The notes under the pieces: generated by a model
What the model was told of the DNA's origin: nothing
Seen by the model: the letters and a program-made list of their open reading frames with translations, nothing else
Databases searched by the model: none
From: Bacteroidetes bacterium GWA2_40_15
GTDB taxonomy: Bacteria; Bacteroidota; Bacteroidia; Bacteroidales; VadinHA17
NCBI GenBank assembly: GCA_001768195.1
Contig: MENI01000088.1
Coordinates: 13,265 to 77,264 of the forward strand
Direction: 5' to 3'
Length of the DNA stretch: 64,000 bases
Shown here: in pieces, positions 18,770-27,893 of the stretch
How the letters are laid out: each line of letters opens with the position of its first letter
How positions within the stretch are numbered: position 1 is the stretch's first letter
Position numbers and translations under genes: made by a program

Positions 18770-18961
18770 TAATTTTGTTGTTTCCTGTTGCTGCTGTTTG
18801 TCAAGTTCCACTCTTCTGTTCTCAGCTTTGCCTTCCTCTGAATCGTTCGAAGCGACTGGTGCGAGAGAAGCAACATCATAGGATTTCAGCCGTTTCGCCG
18901 GTATCCCGTACCTGGTAATCAGGGCAGTAAAAACGCTCGCCACATTTGATTTGAAACCCAA
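18770..18961 (-). pseudogene. OmpA C-terminal domain remnant
   Basis: A minus-strand frame of about 64 codons reads TALITRYGIPAKRLKSYDV, then PVASNDSEEGKAENRRVEL, the end of an OmpA/MotB-type peptidoglycan-binding domain. The N-terminal part of the domain and the rest of the gene are missing. The frame continues past the natural end into the antisense of the neighbouring TPR remnant, so the original stop codon is also lost. It abuts the TPR remnant directly, showing that two unrelated gene ends were joined here. Confidence 0.72.
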
Positions 18962-19021
18962 AATAATTAGGTATCACCAGCCGGTACAAATATTTCTCCT
19001 TATAAATCTGAACCTTTTCAA

Positions 19022-20074
19022 TCAAGAAACCGGTTTCATCCAGATCAGCTGTTGTTCAATATTTTCATGAAGTTTGTATTGTTTAATATGATCACTGATC
19101 TTCTCTCCTACTATTTCAATCTTGCTCAGATCAGCAGTTCCCAATCCGGTTTGTGCACAATAATTCAGATACCCTACTTTGCCGAAATCAATTCCCATCA
19201 GCTCAACACCTACACGATCTGCTGCAAACCAGTCAGTGCTTACCACACATATCCGATGATCGACAGGTGTACCAAGTCGGGGACCATTGCCCTCCATACC
19301 TTCAAAGCCGTCAATTACAGCAAGGTCAGGGTGAACCCTTGAAGCAAGACTATAGAGATTATAATTGATTCCCCTGGCACCGCTGCCGTGGACAACCGGT
19401 TTATCACTTTTTGTTCCCGCTTTGCTGTTCGCATTTAGTCTGAATCCAATATCTTTGACCGGGGCACCGAATACAATATTCTTGAGAGAGAGTGTCGCAA
19501 CTGCAAGATTATGAGTCTTCATCCTGGCTACTGAAATTATATAGTAATCGGGACTCAGAATTATTTTGGAAAACCTTACAGGATGAGGCTTAAAATCTTT
19601 TTCATCAAATACATAAAGCACCTCAGAACCTTCTGAATCAAGATCAACCATCTTTACCGGGTACTTATTTACAAGGCTGTAATATCCATAGTTGCTGAAT
19701 CCTTCAAATGTAGGCGCATTGGCAGCAGACTCCGCAATAATGACATTGTCCAGCTTCTTTATCGATTTAAGAAATTCAAGTATTCCTTCCATTGTATCGA
19801 CATGGGTTGCGCATAATGGCACTTCTGTAGATACCATATTTGGTTTAAGAACTACACAGCGATTTCCTATCGCCTCTTTGATGGGCTTTGAGTATGGCTG
19901 GAGAGCACGGAAGGCAAGGTCGGCCCTGTTGTCACCTGTTGTAATAGCAACGCTGGGAGATAATTGTCCCTCTTTACCAAATAAGCTGAAAGTGCTCAAC
20001 GGACCAATAAAAGAAGTAGCTACACCTCCCATAACAGAGGTTTTAAGGAAACTCCGGCGGTCAATTTTATTCAT
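19022..20074 (-). CDS. Tat-exported DUF362-domain protein
   Basis: About 350 residues from the ATG at 20074, chosen because it places the twin-arginine signal DRRSFLKTS near the N terminus (the ORF can start at 20101). The body matches the DUF362 family, with KPNMVS, an ESAANAPT segment, KTHNLAVATLSLKN and a conserved IDGFEGMEGNGP motif. DUF362 proteins are often ferredoxin-associated or of unknown activity. This copy lacks the 4Fe-4S CxxC clusters seen in some relatives. It would be exported folded by the Tat system. It stands alone between gene remnants and a repeat-bearing intergenic region. Confidence 0.78.
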   Translation of the reverse strand: MNKIDRRSFLKTSVMGGVATSFIGPLSTFSLFGKEGQLSPSVAITTGDNRADLAFRALQPYSKPIKEAIGNRCVVLKPNMVSTEVPLCATHVDTMEGILEFLKSIKKLDNVIIAESAANAPTFEGFSNYGYYSLVNKYPVKMVDLDSEGSEVLYVFDEKDFKPHPVRFSKIILSPDYYIISVARMKTHNLAVATLSLKNIVFGAPVKDIGFRLNANSKAGTKSDKPVVHGSGARGINYNLYSLASRVHPDLAVIDGFEGMEGNGPRLGTPVDHRICVVSTDWFAADRVGVELMGIDFGKVGYLNYCAQTGLGTADLSKIEIVGEKISDHIKQYKLHENIEQQLIWMKPVS

Positions 20075-20194
20075 GATTATAGATTTTCGGTTAATCAACA
20101 ACTAAAAACAGCTCAAGATATAAATTTTGATAATAATCAGATACTGACGGCAAGAAAAAATATCTTATTTTACCGGCAGCAGTCCGCGAGCAGG

Positions 20195-20229
20195 AAAGCT
20201 AAGCGAAGTTACAAACTTCGCTTAGCTTT
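20195..20229. repeat. REP-like palindrome, copy A
   Basis: A perfect inverted repeat with 16-base arms (AAAGCTAAGCGAAGTT) around a 3-base ACA loop. Its 26-base core at 20201-20226 recurs exactly at 21993-22018. The shape, an intergenic GC-containing hairpin present in several copies, resembles the REP/BIME-type elements mobilised by RAYT transposases, though no such transposase is in the window. Confidence 0.75.
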
Positions 20230-20281
20230 GGATAAAAATAGCAGTTCCACTTAGCTTAGGATTATTGTAGCAGTTGTGGCT

Positions 20282-20304
20282 CGGCGAAGTCTGTGACTTC
20301 GCCG
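20282..20304. repeat. REP-like palindrome, variant B
   Basis: Arms CGGCGAAGTC and GACTTCGCCG flank a 3-base TGT loop. It shares the GCGAAGT...ACTTCGC core and 3-base loop with copies A and C but has different flanks, so it looks like a second subtype of the same repeat family. Confidence 0.6.
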
Positions 20305-20412
20305 TCATTCCAGTTCGACTTCCACTTTGTTTAGCTTGGCGGACTCAATTTTAGACATTCCAATTAAATAATCGAATAATATTTGTATCTTTCTTCTTTA
20401 TCAGTATCTGCA

Positions 20413-22017
20413 ATGAAAAAGTCTGTTTCCTTTTTACTTTTTCTGTTCATATTTTTCAATTTATATTCCCAGGATCTCCATGAGAAAATCTCTGTACTCC
20501 TGAACGACATATCTGATAATCAGCCCGCCGATCAGCTTTTCATTCATACCGACAGGAATCTTTATCACAGCGGCGACACAATACGATTTCAGGCTTATAT
20601 CAGGGACTATCAGACAGGTGTTTTCGAGTCCGGGAGCTTGTCATTGCATGCCTTGCTGCTTAATGCTGACCATGTTACAATCGACAGCGCCAGGTTCAGG
20701 ATCAGCTATTCAACTGCTTCGGGATGGCTTAAGGTACCGGATAACGCATCGGTTGGTGACTACTCTATCCTTGCTTTTACAAGCGGACAGATGAATTATG
20801 ATCCTGAGTATGCCTTCAGGATGCCTTTAAAAGTTGATCTTATAAAACCTGATCGAAAGCCAAAACTATCCGATACCTTAATCAGAAGCACAGATACCGG
20901 TCTCAGATTCCTTCCGGAAGGAGGTACTTTTATTAACGGGATCAGACAAAGGCTTGCCTTTAATGCAGTTTCTTCAGACGGGATAAGACTGAAGGCCTCC
21001 GGAGTAATATCCAAACTAGACGGCGAAATAGTAACTGATTTCGGAACCGGTCCGTATGGTCCTGGAATAGTGGAGTTTACTCCGCAACCCGGAGAGAGTT
21101 ATTATGCAAAACCGACTGAAAAAGAATTCGGTAATATAAGCTGGCCCCTGCCTGCTGCGGAGGACACCGGTATTTCCCTGCGGGTTGATAATCCGGGTAA
21201 TGGTCTGACTGATATAATAGTAAGAGGAAGGGAAGTAGCCGGAAAGGAATACTTTCTGGCTGTTACAATGTATAATGTACTGATCTTTTCAAAGGAGATC
21301 CGGCCAGATACACTTTTCACTGCAAGGATAAAGACTGCTGACATTCCCGCGGGCACAGCATTTGTCACACTCTACGATACCGATCTGAATCCCGTTGCGG
21401 AAAGAGTGATATTCCTGAATCACAATAATAAGATGAAGGTTCAGATCAGTGTTTCACCCGGGGAAGCAAGGCCGGGCAGGGAGACGGAACTTACGGTCAA
21501 TACAACTGACGGCGCCGGCAATAACATGAGCTCCGTGATCTCAATATCTGCTTTAGACTCAGCATCAGGATATCACAGCGGCATTCCATTCCCCGATATT
21601 GAAACAGAATTTCTGTATGACAGGGAGATTTACAATAATCTGCCCTATAGTATAAGGTGTATGGGACTAAAGAATCTCGACATCAAGTCTGTTGATCTTT
21701 TAATGATGACTTATGGATGGAGGAAATATTCACTTAAAGAATATGAAGCTGATGAACAGCTGGTTCGAACAGACAATTATGATCATCTGAAAATCTCTGA
21801 TCCGGATGATGAGTTTAACCAGAGCAATGACCTGTTAAAGCAGGTAAGAGTATTCCGGTCAGAGGTTGAATATTATACACCATCAAAAGAACAAATTGAA
21901 TTAGTTCCCGAATATCAATTCAGATCAACTTTGCTTTGGAAGAGTGATGTTTATCTGGATGGTTCTGGTCCGGTTAAAATCAAATACTTAAAAAGCGAAG
22001 TTACAAACTTCGCTTAG
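20413..22017 (+). CDS. MG2-domain surface protein, 3' end replaced by a palindromic repeat
   Basis: Secreted protein of 534 residues from the ATG at 20413 (signal peptide MKKSVSF...LYSQ). Residues about 30-150 form an alpha-2-macroglobulin MG2-like domain (IHTDRNLYHSGDTIRFQAYI), with further beta domains after it. The closest relative in the window is the 725-residue protein at 30749-32926, whose last part (LYWDPSIKPDKNGNVRIEFY...) aligns with LLWKSDVYLDGSGPVKIKY here. At that point this protein ends within a few residues because REP-like copy C encodes KSEVTNFA and the stop codon. About 30-40 C-terminal residues and the plug-like domain of the relative seem to be lost. Possibly non-functional. 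Confidence 0.75.
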   Translation: MKKSVSFLLFLFIFFNLYSQDLHEKISVLLNDISDNQPADQLFIHTDRNLYHSGDTIRFQAYIRDYQTGVFESGSLSLHALLLNADHVTIDSARFRISYSTASGWLKVPDNASVGDYSILAFTSGQMNYDPEYAFRMPLKVDLIKPDRKPKLSDTLIRSTDTGLRFLPEGGTFINGIRQRLAFNAVSSDGIRLKASGVISKLDGEIVTDFGTGPYGPGIVEFTPQPGESYYAKPTEKEFGNISWPLPAAEDTGISLRVDNPGNGLTDIIVRGREVAGKEYFLAVTMYNVLIFSKEIRPDTLFTARIKTADIPAGTAFVTLYDTDLNPVAERVIFLNHNNKMKVQISVSPGEARPGRETELTVNTTDGAGNNMSSVISISALDSASGYHSGIPFPDIETEFLYDREIYNNLPYSIRCMGLKNLDIKSVDLLMMTYGWRKYSLKEYEADEQLVRTDNYDHLKISDPDDEFNQSNDLLKQVRVFRSEVEYYTPSKEQIELVPEYQFRSTLLWKSDVYLDGSGPVKIKYLKSEVTNFA

Positions 22018-22018
22018 C
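21993..22018. repeat. REP-like palindrome, copy C, overlapping a gene end
   Basis: Exact 26-base copy of the core of copy A, about 1.8 kb upstream of it in coordinate terms reversed (copy A is at 20201-20226). Arms AAGCGAAGTT and AACTTCGCTT surround ACA. It encodes the last residues and the TAG stop of the MG2 gene, which indicates that the element inserted in, or recombined into, the coding sequence. Confidence 0.75.
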
Positions 22019-22046
22019 GTTGAAAAACTTCAAGCCGCTCCGGGGT

Positions 22047-23513
22047 TTATTCTCCTATAATCTTTATCAGTTTTCCCGCCTGTAACTTATCGGTAAGTTC
22101 CATATTGTTGAGCAATGCAAACTCATTCATCTGTTTTTGCTGAACTCCCAAAGATTGAAAAGCATCCGCAAGTGTTCCGGAACGTTGTACTTTTTTCACC
22201 ATTACCTTTTTAGGTTTTACATTTAATTTTGAAGGATCAGTCAGCTTATCAAAGTTTGCCATAGATTTTTCCAATACAGGAAAGAAAGTGCTGAAATCAG
22301 CTTCAGCAGAAACCCCGTGAAAAACATAAAAGGTACTGTTATAGTCAATAAAATATGACAGAACCGCTATATTACTCTGCTCACCGGTTGACTGGTCCTG
22401 TGAAACCTGTTTCGATAGTGTTACCAGTGCAGGCATTCCGTTAACATTTGTTTTCTTGTTCTCTGTAAGAGTCAGACCTAATTGTTCTAATGAACTTTGA
22501 GCTGCCTCTTCGAGAGTTTTTTGTGGCGCGATTGTGAATATTATCAGAGCTTTTCCATCCTCAGGTGCCATTCTGACCTGTTGAGGGGAGTTCTGCAGTT
22601 GCCATCCGTCAGGAATTGTGAATTTAAATTTCAATTCCGGATGATAAAATGTATTCTCCGCAACATAACCCTGCCGGGGATCCTCTCCATATACCATACC
22701 GTCAATCATTTGCAGATAACTCTCAGCTCTTACCTTGTAGTCCGGATATTTAAGTCTTTCCTGCCATTCTGTTGCCTTCTGGTTAACGGAGTTATAGCGG
22801 TCACCCGGATCAGGATGTGTCGACATGAATGTTGGAATACCTGCCTGATGACTCGCCAGGTTCATTTTTATAAGTACCTGGAAAAAATCTGCCATTTTAT
22901 GAGCATCATACCCGATTTTTGATGAATATTCAACCCCCAGGCGATCTGCTTCACGTTCATCATCGCGGCTGAAGCTTAAAAACAGTAATTGCATGCCCTG
23001 CATGGCATATTCAGCGTATTTCTGTATTTCCTTTGAGGCAATTATCCCTCCTATCAGCAGCAGCTGGCCCATCTGTTGTTTACTTTGCTGGCTGGCAGTA
23101 TGGCGTGCAGTGATATGTCCCATCTCGTGAGCCAGTACCCCGGCCAGCTCAGCTTCATTATTAAACTGGGCAAGAATTCCGCGGGTAAGATAAATATAAC
23201 CACCCGGAACAGCGAAAGCGTTAACTACAGGTGAATCCAGAATTTTTACATGGAATTCTAATTTGGGGCGATGTGAGATCTTCCCCATTTCAGTTTCTTT
23301 GTCCTGAAGAAAGGCAAGCAGTTCAGTATTTTTATATTCCCCAAACGTGGCAATAACCTCAGGATCATACTGCTTACCTAGCTCAACCTCCTGCTTTTCT
23401 GACATAAACATCAGCTGCTTCTTGCCGGTAACCGGGTTGACGGCACATGACAGGAACAGTATAACAGTTAAGAATAATAATACATTCTTAACATAAATGT
23501 TCACCCTTTTCAT
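22047..23513 (-). CDS. M48-family metalloprotease lipoprotein with C-terminal LysM-like segment
   Basis: A 488-residue lipoprotein (lipobox ending at Cys23) with an M48/BepA-like zinc peptidase domain. The HEMGH zinc site is at 129-133 and the third ligand Glu188 lies in EREADRLG. An all-beta middle domain follows, and the end (TLADAFQSLGV...LQAGKLIKIIGE) resembles a LysM-type or TadD-like repeat. Periplasmic M48 lipoproteins of this kind degrade or help assemble outer-membrane proteins. The initiation codon directly follows the stop of the small membrane-protein gene at 23514, so the two are translationally linked. Confidence 0.87.
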   Translation of the reverse strand: MKRVNIYVKNVLLFLTVILFLSCAVNPVTGKKQLMFMSEKQEVELGKQYDPEVIATFGEYKNTELLAFLQDKETEMGKISHRPKLEFHVKILDSPVVNAFAVPGGYIYLTRGILAQFNNEAELAGVLAHEMGHITARHTASQQSKQQMGQLLLIGGIIASKEIQKYAEYAMQGMQLLFLSFSRDDEREADRLGVEYSSKIGYDAHKMADFFQVLIKMNLASHQAGIPTFMSTHPDPGDRYNSVNQKATEWQERLKYPDYKVRAESYLQMIDGMVYGEDPRQGYVAENTFYHPELKFKFTIPDGWQLQNSPQQVRMAPEDGKALIIFTIAPQKTLEEAAQSSLEQLGLTLTENKKTNVNGMPALVTLSKQVSQDQSTGEQSNIAVLSYFIDYNSTFYVFHGVSAEADFSTFFPVLEKSMANFDKLTDPSKLNVKPKKVMVKKVQRSGTLADAFQSLGVQQKQMNEFALLNNMELTDKLQAGKLIKIIGE

Positions 23514-23735
23514 TTATCTGAATTTTAAATATCTGGAAGATATCAAACCAACCAGGAAACCCAGCACCATACCTACCAGTATCTGCCCCCAATGCAGAGT
23601 TGACATCCCCATAGAACCATTTCCATGTCCTATGCCTTTTAACCATGGCCCTCCGCCTAACAGAAGGAAAGCAATTACAACAATCCCGATTGCAACTGCA
23701 TAATAGATAATTCTTGTCTCTCTTCTTGTGATCAT
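23514..23735 (-). CDS. small two-helix membrane protein upstream of the M48 protease
   Basis: A 73-residue protein with two predicted transmembrane helices (about 10-32, YYAVAIGIVVIAFLLLGGG, and 48-66, GQILVGMVLGFLVGLISS). No family is recognised with certainty. Its stop codon abuts the ATG of the M48 gene, so they form a two-gene operon. It may anchor or modulate the protease, but that is a guess from position. Confidence 0.65.
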   Translation of the reverse strand: MITRRETRIIYYAVAIGIVVIAFLLLGGGPWLKGIGHGNGSMGMSTLHWGQILVGMVLGFLVGLISSRYLKFR

Positions 23736-24069
23736 GATTTTCTGTTTATTAGTTTATTTTAAGCATTACAATTCTGAGGAGTGGACCCCGTCAATTATAC
23801 AAAGTTAGGTTGTTATTCCGCAGTATTGTTACACTTTTCATTGACAAGTTTATATTATTCCTTCATTTTGAGGTCTTTCGCGACAGACATTATGCAACCC
23901 GTATTGCGGACAAACCAAACAAAGTCTCTTAAAGAATGTTAAAGACTGGTAATTAATTGTATAACACTTATTATATTGCCAATGAGACAGACTGGAGATA
24001 ATTATCATCACAGCCCTCTTAATATAAAAACAAAGTAAGGAGAAAAGCAACCTATACCCTTTTGCATAA
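23736..24069. other. intergenic region with a possible IS3-type end
   Basis: No convincing gene is seen in these 334 bases. Around 23777-23805 the sequence GGAGTGGACCCCGTCAATTA resembles terminal inverted repeats of some IS3-family elements, but no transposase or matching opposite end is present. A purine-rich AAGGAGAAAAG lies about 25 bases before the DUF5916 gene. Confidence 0.35.
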
Positions 24070-26607
24070 ATGGCCAATAGATTTTTATTAACACTTTTCC
24101 TCCTTTTTTTACCGATAATAGTTTTTTCTCAGAAAACAGCTACAATCGAGGCTGATTTTACAGGGTCGGATATAAATATTGACGGGGTTCTGAATGAAGA
24201 TCCATGGATGCTATCCCCCGCAGCCAGCGAATTTATCCAGTATGAGCCGGTTGAAGGCTCCCCATCAACACGGAAAACGGAAGTTCGTGTACTGTTCGGG
24301 AAAGATGACCTTTATGTCGGAGCACATATGTATGACAATCCCGAAGACATTGAAAAAAACCTGGGCAGAAGGGATCAATATAACCGGGCTGACTGGTTTA
24401 TGGTTTCAATTGATTCATATTTTAACAGAAGAACAGCATATACATTTGCCGTTAATGCAGCCGGAGTGCAGCTTGACGGCCAGCAGGATGACAATAAAAA
24501 ACTTAGCACCCGCGACATGGATCCAACATTACCTGTTGGCCTGGATGCCTCGTGGGATGCTATCTGGTTTACATCTGTCAGGATCACTGATGAAGGGTGG
24601 ATTGCTGAAATCAGGATCCCCTATAGCATGCTCCGTTATTCCAAAGAAGATTTGCAAACATGGGGCATTCACTTCATAAGACGCAGTCCTCGTCTGGGAG
24701 AAATTTCTGAGTGGCCATATATACCTAGAAGTGAGCGTTCCAACCTGGTTTCAGGATACGGGCAGGTAACCGGGATAAGGGGTATTGCTCCCAGACGTAA
24801 TATTCAGATCAAACCGTATGTATTATCAGGGCTTGATTTATTTGAAAGTGCAGATGAACCCGGGAATGTTGACTACAATCTCAAAGTCGACATCGGAGGT
24901 GACATTAAAGTAGGATTGGGTCCCAATGTAATGCTTGACGCCACCATCAGCCCCGACTTTGGTCAGGTTGAGGCTGACCCTGCAGTATTGAACCTTACTG
25001 CCTTTGAAACATTTTTCACTGAGAAACGCCCCTTCTTTCTGGAAGGAGCAGATATTTTCAAATTCGGAATAGGAAACAGCCGCCTTTTTTATAGTCGCCG
25101 GTTTGGAGCAAATGAACCGATAATTGCTGCAGCCAAGTTATCAGGTCATTCAGCGGGTGGCCTGTCATTCGGGATAATGGGGACTACCGCAGGCAAAAAT
25201 TTCAATCCTGCACATAACTACGGAGTATTACGTGCCATCCAGACGATTGGCCAAAATTCATCGGCTGGAGGAATTCTTGCATATTATAACAGCCCGGTCA
25301 AGGATGGAATTGAAAGGCAAAGTATTACCGGCGGGATCGACTGGGATCTGAGATTCAATAACAACAGATACAGTTTTGAAGGTATTTCTGCATTCTCCGA
25401 CAGAAAATATCCTGCTGCCGGACAGGAAGATGAAAAAGGATTCATGAGCGGACTGGTGCTCAGAAAAAGAGAGGGAATCATTGACGGCCATTTTACACTG
25501 CTGGTGTTTTCCGATAAGTATAATCCCAACGACATAGGCTGGATAAGCTTTGAACAAAACTGGTATCAGATATGGTCGAATCTGACTTACAAAATCAAAT
25601 CAGGCAAATCTTTCGGAAGATTCCAGAGAGGAGATGTTAGCCTGCATTACACGAGGAGGTATTCTTACCTTGAATGGTATGACATGGGGAGCACCATAAA
25701 CCTGAATACAAATTTAACCACACTGAATTTCAGGTTCATCAGGTTTGGAAGCAGATTTAATGATTTGCTAGGTGGGTATGATCTGTGGGAAACAAGGGGT
25801 CTTGGTATCTGGGGAAAACCCCGCAGTGTTGAGTTGACGGGAGAGTTTAATACTGATGAAAGACGCAACTGGAAAATCTCTCCAAAGGGAAGTTTTAAGA
25901 GATACGACGACAAAGGAAGCGAATATAGTTTTGACCTGCAAAGCATTGTAAATACAGGAACCAGGTTGTCATTTCAGGCAGGTCTGAAAGGCAGTTGGGA
26001 GGATTCAAAAACAGCCTGGGCATCCAATGAATCGTTTATGCTGGAGAACGCGACCTGGAAGATAGGCAGTTCATCGGCATCTCCTGGCGATCTTACTTAT
26101 GATGATTTTGCAGCTTTTGATGACAAAGGTTCACTCAGCAGTATTCTTGCTGATGTTGCAGAGTATGCTCCCGGTCAATACTATGTGCCGGTATTTGGCA
26201 AACGTGATACAAGATCGCTTGATCTTACTCTCAGAGGATCTCTGACATTTACAAGTAAGTTCTCCATCCAGTTATACACACAGTTTTTCGTGGCACGGGG
26301 CCGGTATAACAGATTCAGCATTCTTTCCGATCCTGACATGATGGCTGAATTTGCTTCATATCCGAAAAAAAGGGACTTCAACTATAAGAATCTTCAATCA
26401 AATTTTGTTACCCGCTGGGAGTACCGGCCGGGATCAGCAATTTATCTTGTCTGGAGTCACGGGCGCAATAAAAGAGATGAAATGAATCCTCTTGCACCAT
26501 GGGGAAGATCTCCATATGAACAACCTGTTTACAAGCAGTTTGGAGATATCTTCAATATTTTTCCCAACAATAGCTTCATGATCAAGGCAGATTATGCTTT
26601 CTACTAA
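24070..26607 (+). CDS. DUF5916 outer-membrane protein with CBM9-like N-terminal domain
   Basis: An 845-residue protein with a signal peptide (about 1-20). The N-terminal quarter (about 25-200) is a family 9 carbohydrate-binding-like domain (ITDEGWIAEIRIPYSMLRY). The remainder is the DUF5916 region, recognisable by SPDFGQVEADPAVLNLTAFETFFTEKRPFFLEG and many alternating beta strands ending in an aromatic-terminated strand (DYAFY), consistent with an outer-membrane barrel. Members are common in Bacteroidota and their role is not established. The gene is complete and stands alone. Confidence 0.88.
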   Translation: MANRFLLTLFLLFLPIIVFSQKTATIEADFTGSDINIDGVLNEDPWMLSPAASEFIQYEPVEGSPSTRKTEVRVLFGKDDLYVGAHMYDNPEDIEKNLGRRDQYNRADWFMVSIDSYFNRRTAYTFAVNAAGVQLDGQQDDNKKLSTRDMDPTLPVGLDASWDAIWFTSVRITDEGWIAEIRIPYSMLRYSKEDLQTWGIHFIRRSPRLGEISEWPYIPRSERSNLVSGYGQVTGIRGIAPRRNIQIKPYVLSGLDLFESADEPGNVDYNLKVDIGGDIKVGLGPNVMLDATISPDFGQVEADPAVLNLTAFETFFTEKRPFFLEGADIFKFGIGNSRLFYSRRFGANEPIIAAAKLSGHSAGGLSFGIMGTTAGKNFNPAHNYGVLRAIQTIGQNSSAGGILAYYNSPVKDGIERQSITGGIDWDLRFNNNRYSFEGISAFSDRKYPAAGQEDEKGFMSGLVLRKREGIIDGHFTLLVFSDKYNPNDIGWISFEQNWYQIWSNLTYKIKSGKSFGRFQRGDVSLHYTRRYSYLEWYDMGSTINLNTNLTTLNFRFIRFGSRFNDLLGGYDLWETRGLGIWGKPRSVELTGEFNTDERRNWKISPKGSFKRYDDKGSEYSFDLQSIVNTGTRLSFQAGLKGSWEDSKTAWASNESFMLENATWKIGSSSASPGDLTYDDFAAFDDKGSLSSILADVAEYAPGQYYVPVFGKRDTRSLDLTLRGSLTFTSKFSIQLYTQFFVARGRYNRFSILSDPDMMAEFASYPKKRDFNYKNLQSNFVTRWEYRPGSAIYLVWSHGRNKRDEMNPLAPWGRSPYEQPVYKQFGDIFNIFPNNSFMIKADYAFY

Positions 26608-26690
26608 TCAAATTCAACGAATACTGCTTTACTGATATATTCGAATCCGGTCAAACTTATACTTTTGAAATTGATAACGTTTCTATGATT

Positions 26691-27212
26691 TTAAATCAAT
26701 ACCTGAATGCGGGTGTCCTTCTCATCTGACTCAATTACCTTAGCAGCTTCCTGTAATTCACCTAAGGTGGTCCAAGGAGGAGTGGTGGTAGCTGAAGCAG
26801 TTTCCAAAAACGGACCATTGGGATCTGATTTAAACCTCAAAGCCCCCATCCTGCTCTCATCATAAACACCAAGTAAATAATCAATATCATGTAATACGCG
26901 GGGGGCTCTGCATTCATCTTGCGCTCTTTGAGGTTCCCTCCTCTGCATTAAAGTCCTACCCCATGAATCTGGCATAGAATCAAGGAATATGCCAAAATTA
27001 TCCCTATTGTTTGGAAATTGTTGTCCTGAGTACCAACCCAGATCCGGATCGAGAAGTAATTGTTCGCGGGTTGAAATCCATTCCGGATCATACTCAAAAC
27101 TGAACGACTTTCTTCCTTTTCCAAAATGAGCTGATAGTATTCCAATACATTTTGGATCTGACATTCCAATCCAATGAGCATAAACCCAGATATCTATTTT
27201 AGTTTTATCCAC
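26691..27212 (-). pseudogene. hipA: HipA toxin fragment: N-terminal domain only
   Basis: The 173 residues match the N-terminal subdomain of HipA family toxins (FSFEYDPEWIS, FPNNRDNFGIFLDSMPDSWGR, DYLLGVYDESRMGALRF) up to LGELQEAAKVIESDEKD. Translation then stops where a full HipA (about 420 residues) would enter the GGxRPK ATP-binding region and kinase core. No further HipA sequence is visible in any minus-strand frame before the convergent DUF5916 gene. It begins 4 bases after the hipB stop. Most likely an inactivated toxin. A HipS-like stand-alone subunit, as in tripartite HipBST systems, is possible but there is no hipT. Confidence 0.8.
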
Positions 27213-27216
27213 TTTA

Positions 27217-27510
27217 TTATTCTCCCAGTAACTTTAGGTCTTGAAGCCTCCTGCCAAATTCATCATCAGTGGCAATCTTCAGAAAGTCATTTTGCAGTCC
27301 GAGTACCCGAAGAACGTTAAAATATGCTCCAACAGATACTCTGGCATTTCCTTTTTCAATTCTACCCAGCGTTGTGCGATCAATTCCTGCCCGCTCAGAA
27401 ACCTGAATAGTAGTTAAGCCCCTTCGTTTTCTCGCCAGTCTAATGTTCTCACCTACTTTTTCGAGTATTTTCTGATGCTTTGGGAAAATTATTTGCTTCT
27501 TTGTTTTCAT
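27217..27510 (-). CDS. hipB: HipB-like XRE-family antitoxin
   Basis: A 97-residue DNA-binding protein with a Cro/C1-type helix-turn-helix (about 15-75, IRLARKRRGLTTIQVSERAGIDRTTLGRIEKGNARVS). It precedes the hipA fragment by 4 bases in the typical hipBA order. HipB proteins bind HipA and repress their own operon. An inverted repeat just upstream of its start (27524-27558) is a plausible operator. The gene itself appears intact although the partner toxin is truncated. Confidence 0.85.
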   Translation of the reverse strand: MKTKKQIIFPKHQKILEKVGENIRLARKRRGLTTIQVSERAGIDRTTLGRIEKGNARVSVGAYFNVLRVLGLQNDFLKIATDDEFGRRLQDLKLLGE

Positions 27511-27523
27511 ACTGAATGTGGTA

Positions 27524-27558
27524 TATTATCCATAAATATAAACTTTTGGGGGATAATA
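27524..27558. promoter_or_regulatory. probable HipB operator
   Basis: Perfect 8-base inverted repeat TATTATCC ... GGATAATA with a 19-base spacer, starting 14 bases upstream of the hipB start codon. The half-site resembles the TATCC/GGATA half-sites known for E. coli HipB, though the spacer here is longer than the 8 bases of the E. coli operator. Confidence 0.6.
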
Positions 27559-27826
27559 CGCAACATTTTTATATATTTCAAGATTTGAATAATAGGATCA
27601 TCTAAAAATTTTCTATTAGTTCCGATGCCCTGAGCCTTTCACCAACCTCATTGACTTAAATTTGTCCTGAGGTATAGAGGTCTTGAAGTCTTATGGTCGC
27701 ACAACTCTGCTTCAGACTAACAGGTTGCAACTTCCACTTTCCCCGGAACCAATTCCTCCGAAAAGATGCAACCAGGGATCTTTTTCCTGGTTGGAACATT
27801 CAAAAGCCTGTGATAACTAAACAGGA

Positions 27827-27850
27827 AAAGAGGTCATTTTCGACCTCTTT
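27827..27850. terminator. terminator-like hairpin
   Basis: AAAGAGGTC and GACCTCTTT form a perfect 9-bp stem around a 6-base loop and are followed by a T-rich tract on the plus strand. No intact gene lies directly upstream on either strand, so it may belong to a lost gene. Confidence 0.5.
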
Positions 27851-27893
27851 CCTTTTCTTTAACTTCCCGGAATTTCACCGGCATTATTTTGTC

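Larger units (their letters stand above)
20102..20412. other. repeat-bearing intergenic region
   Basis: No gene is seen here. The stretch contains two palindromes (20195-20229 and 20282-20304) separated by AT-rich sequence with short related words such as TTAGCTTAGG and TTTAGCTTGG. It separates the divergent DUF362 and MG2 genes and must hold both promoters, but I cannot point to a convincing promoter box. Confidence 0.6.

Noticed and set aside
23777-23805. Possible IS3-type inverted-repeat end
   Set aside because: Only one weak match (GTGGACCCCG) with no transposase or partner end; noted in the intergenic entry but not claimed as an element.
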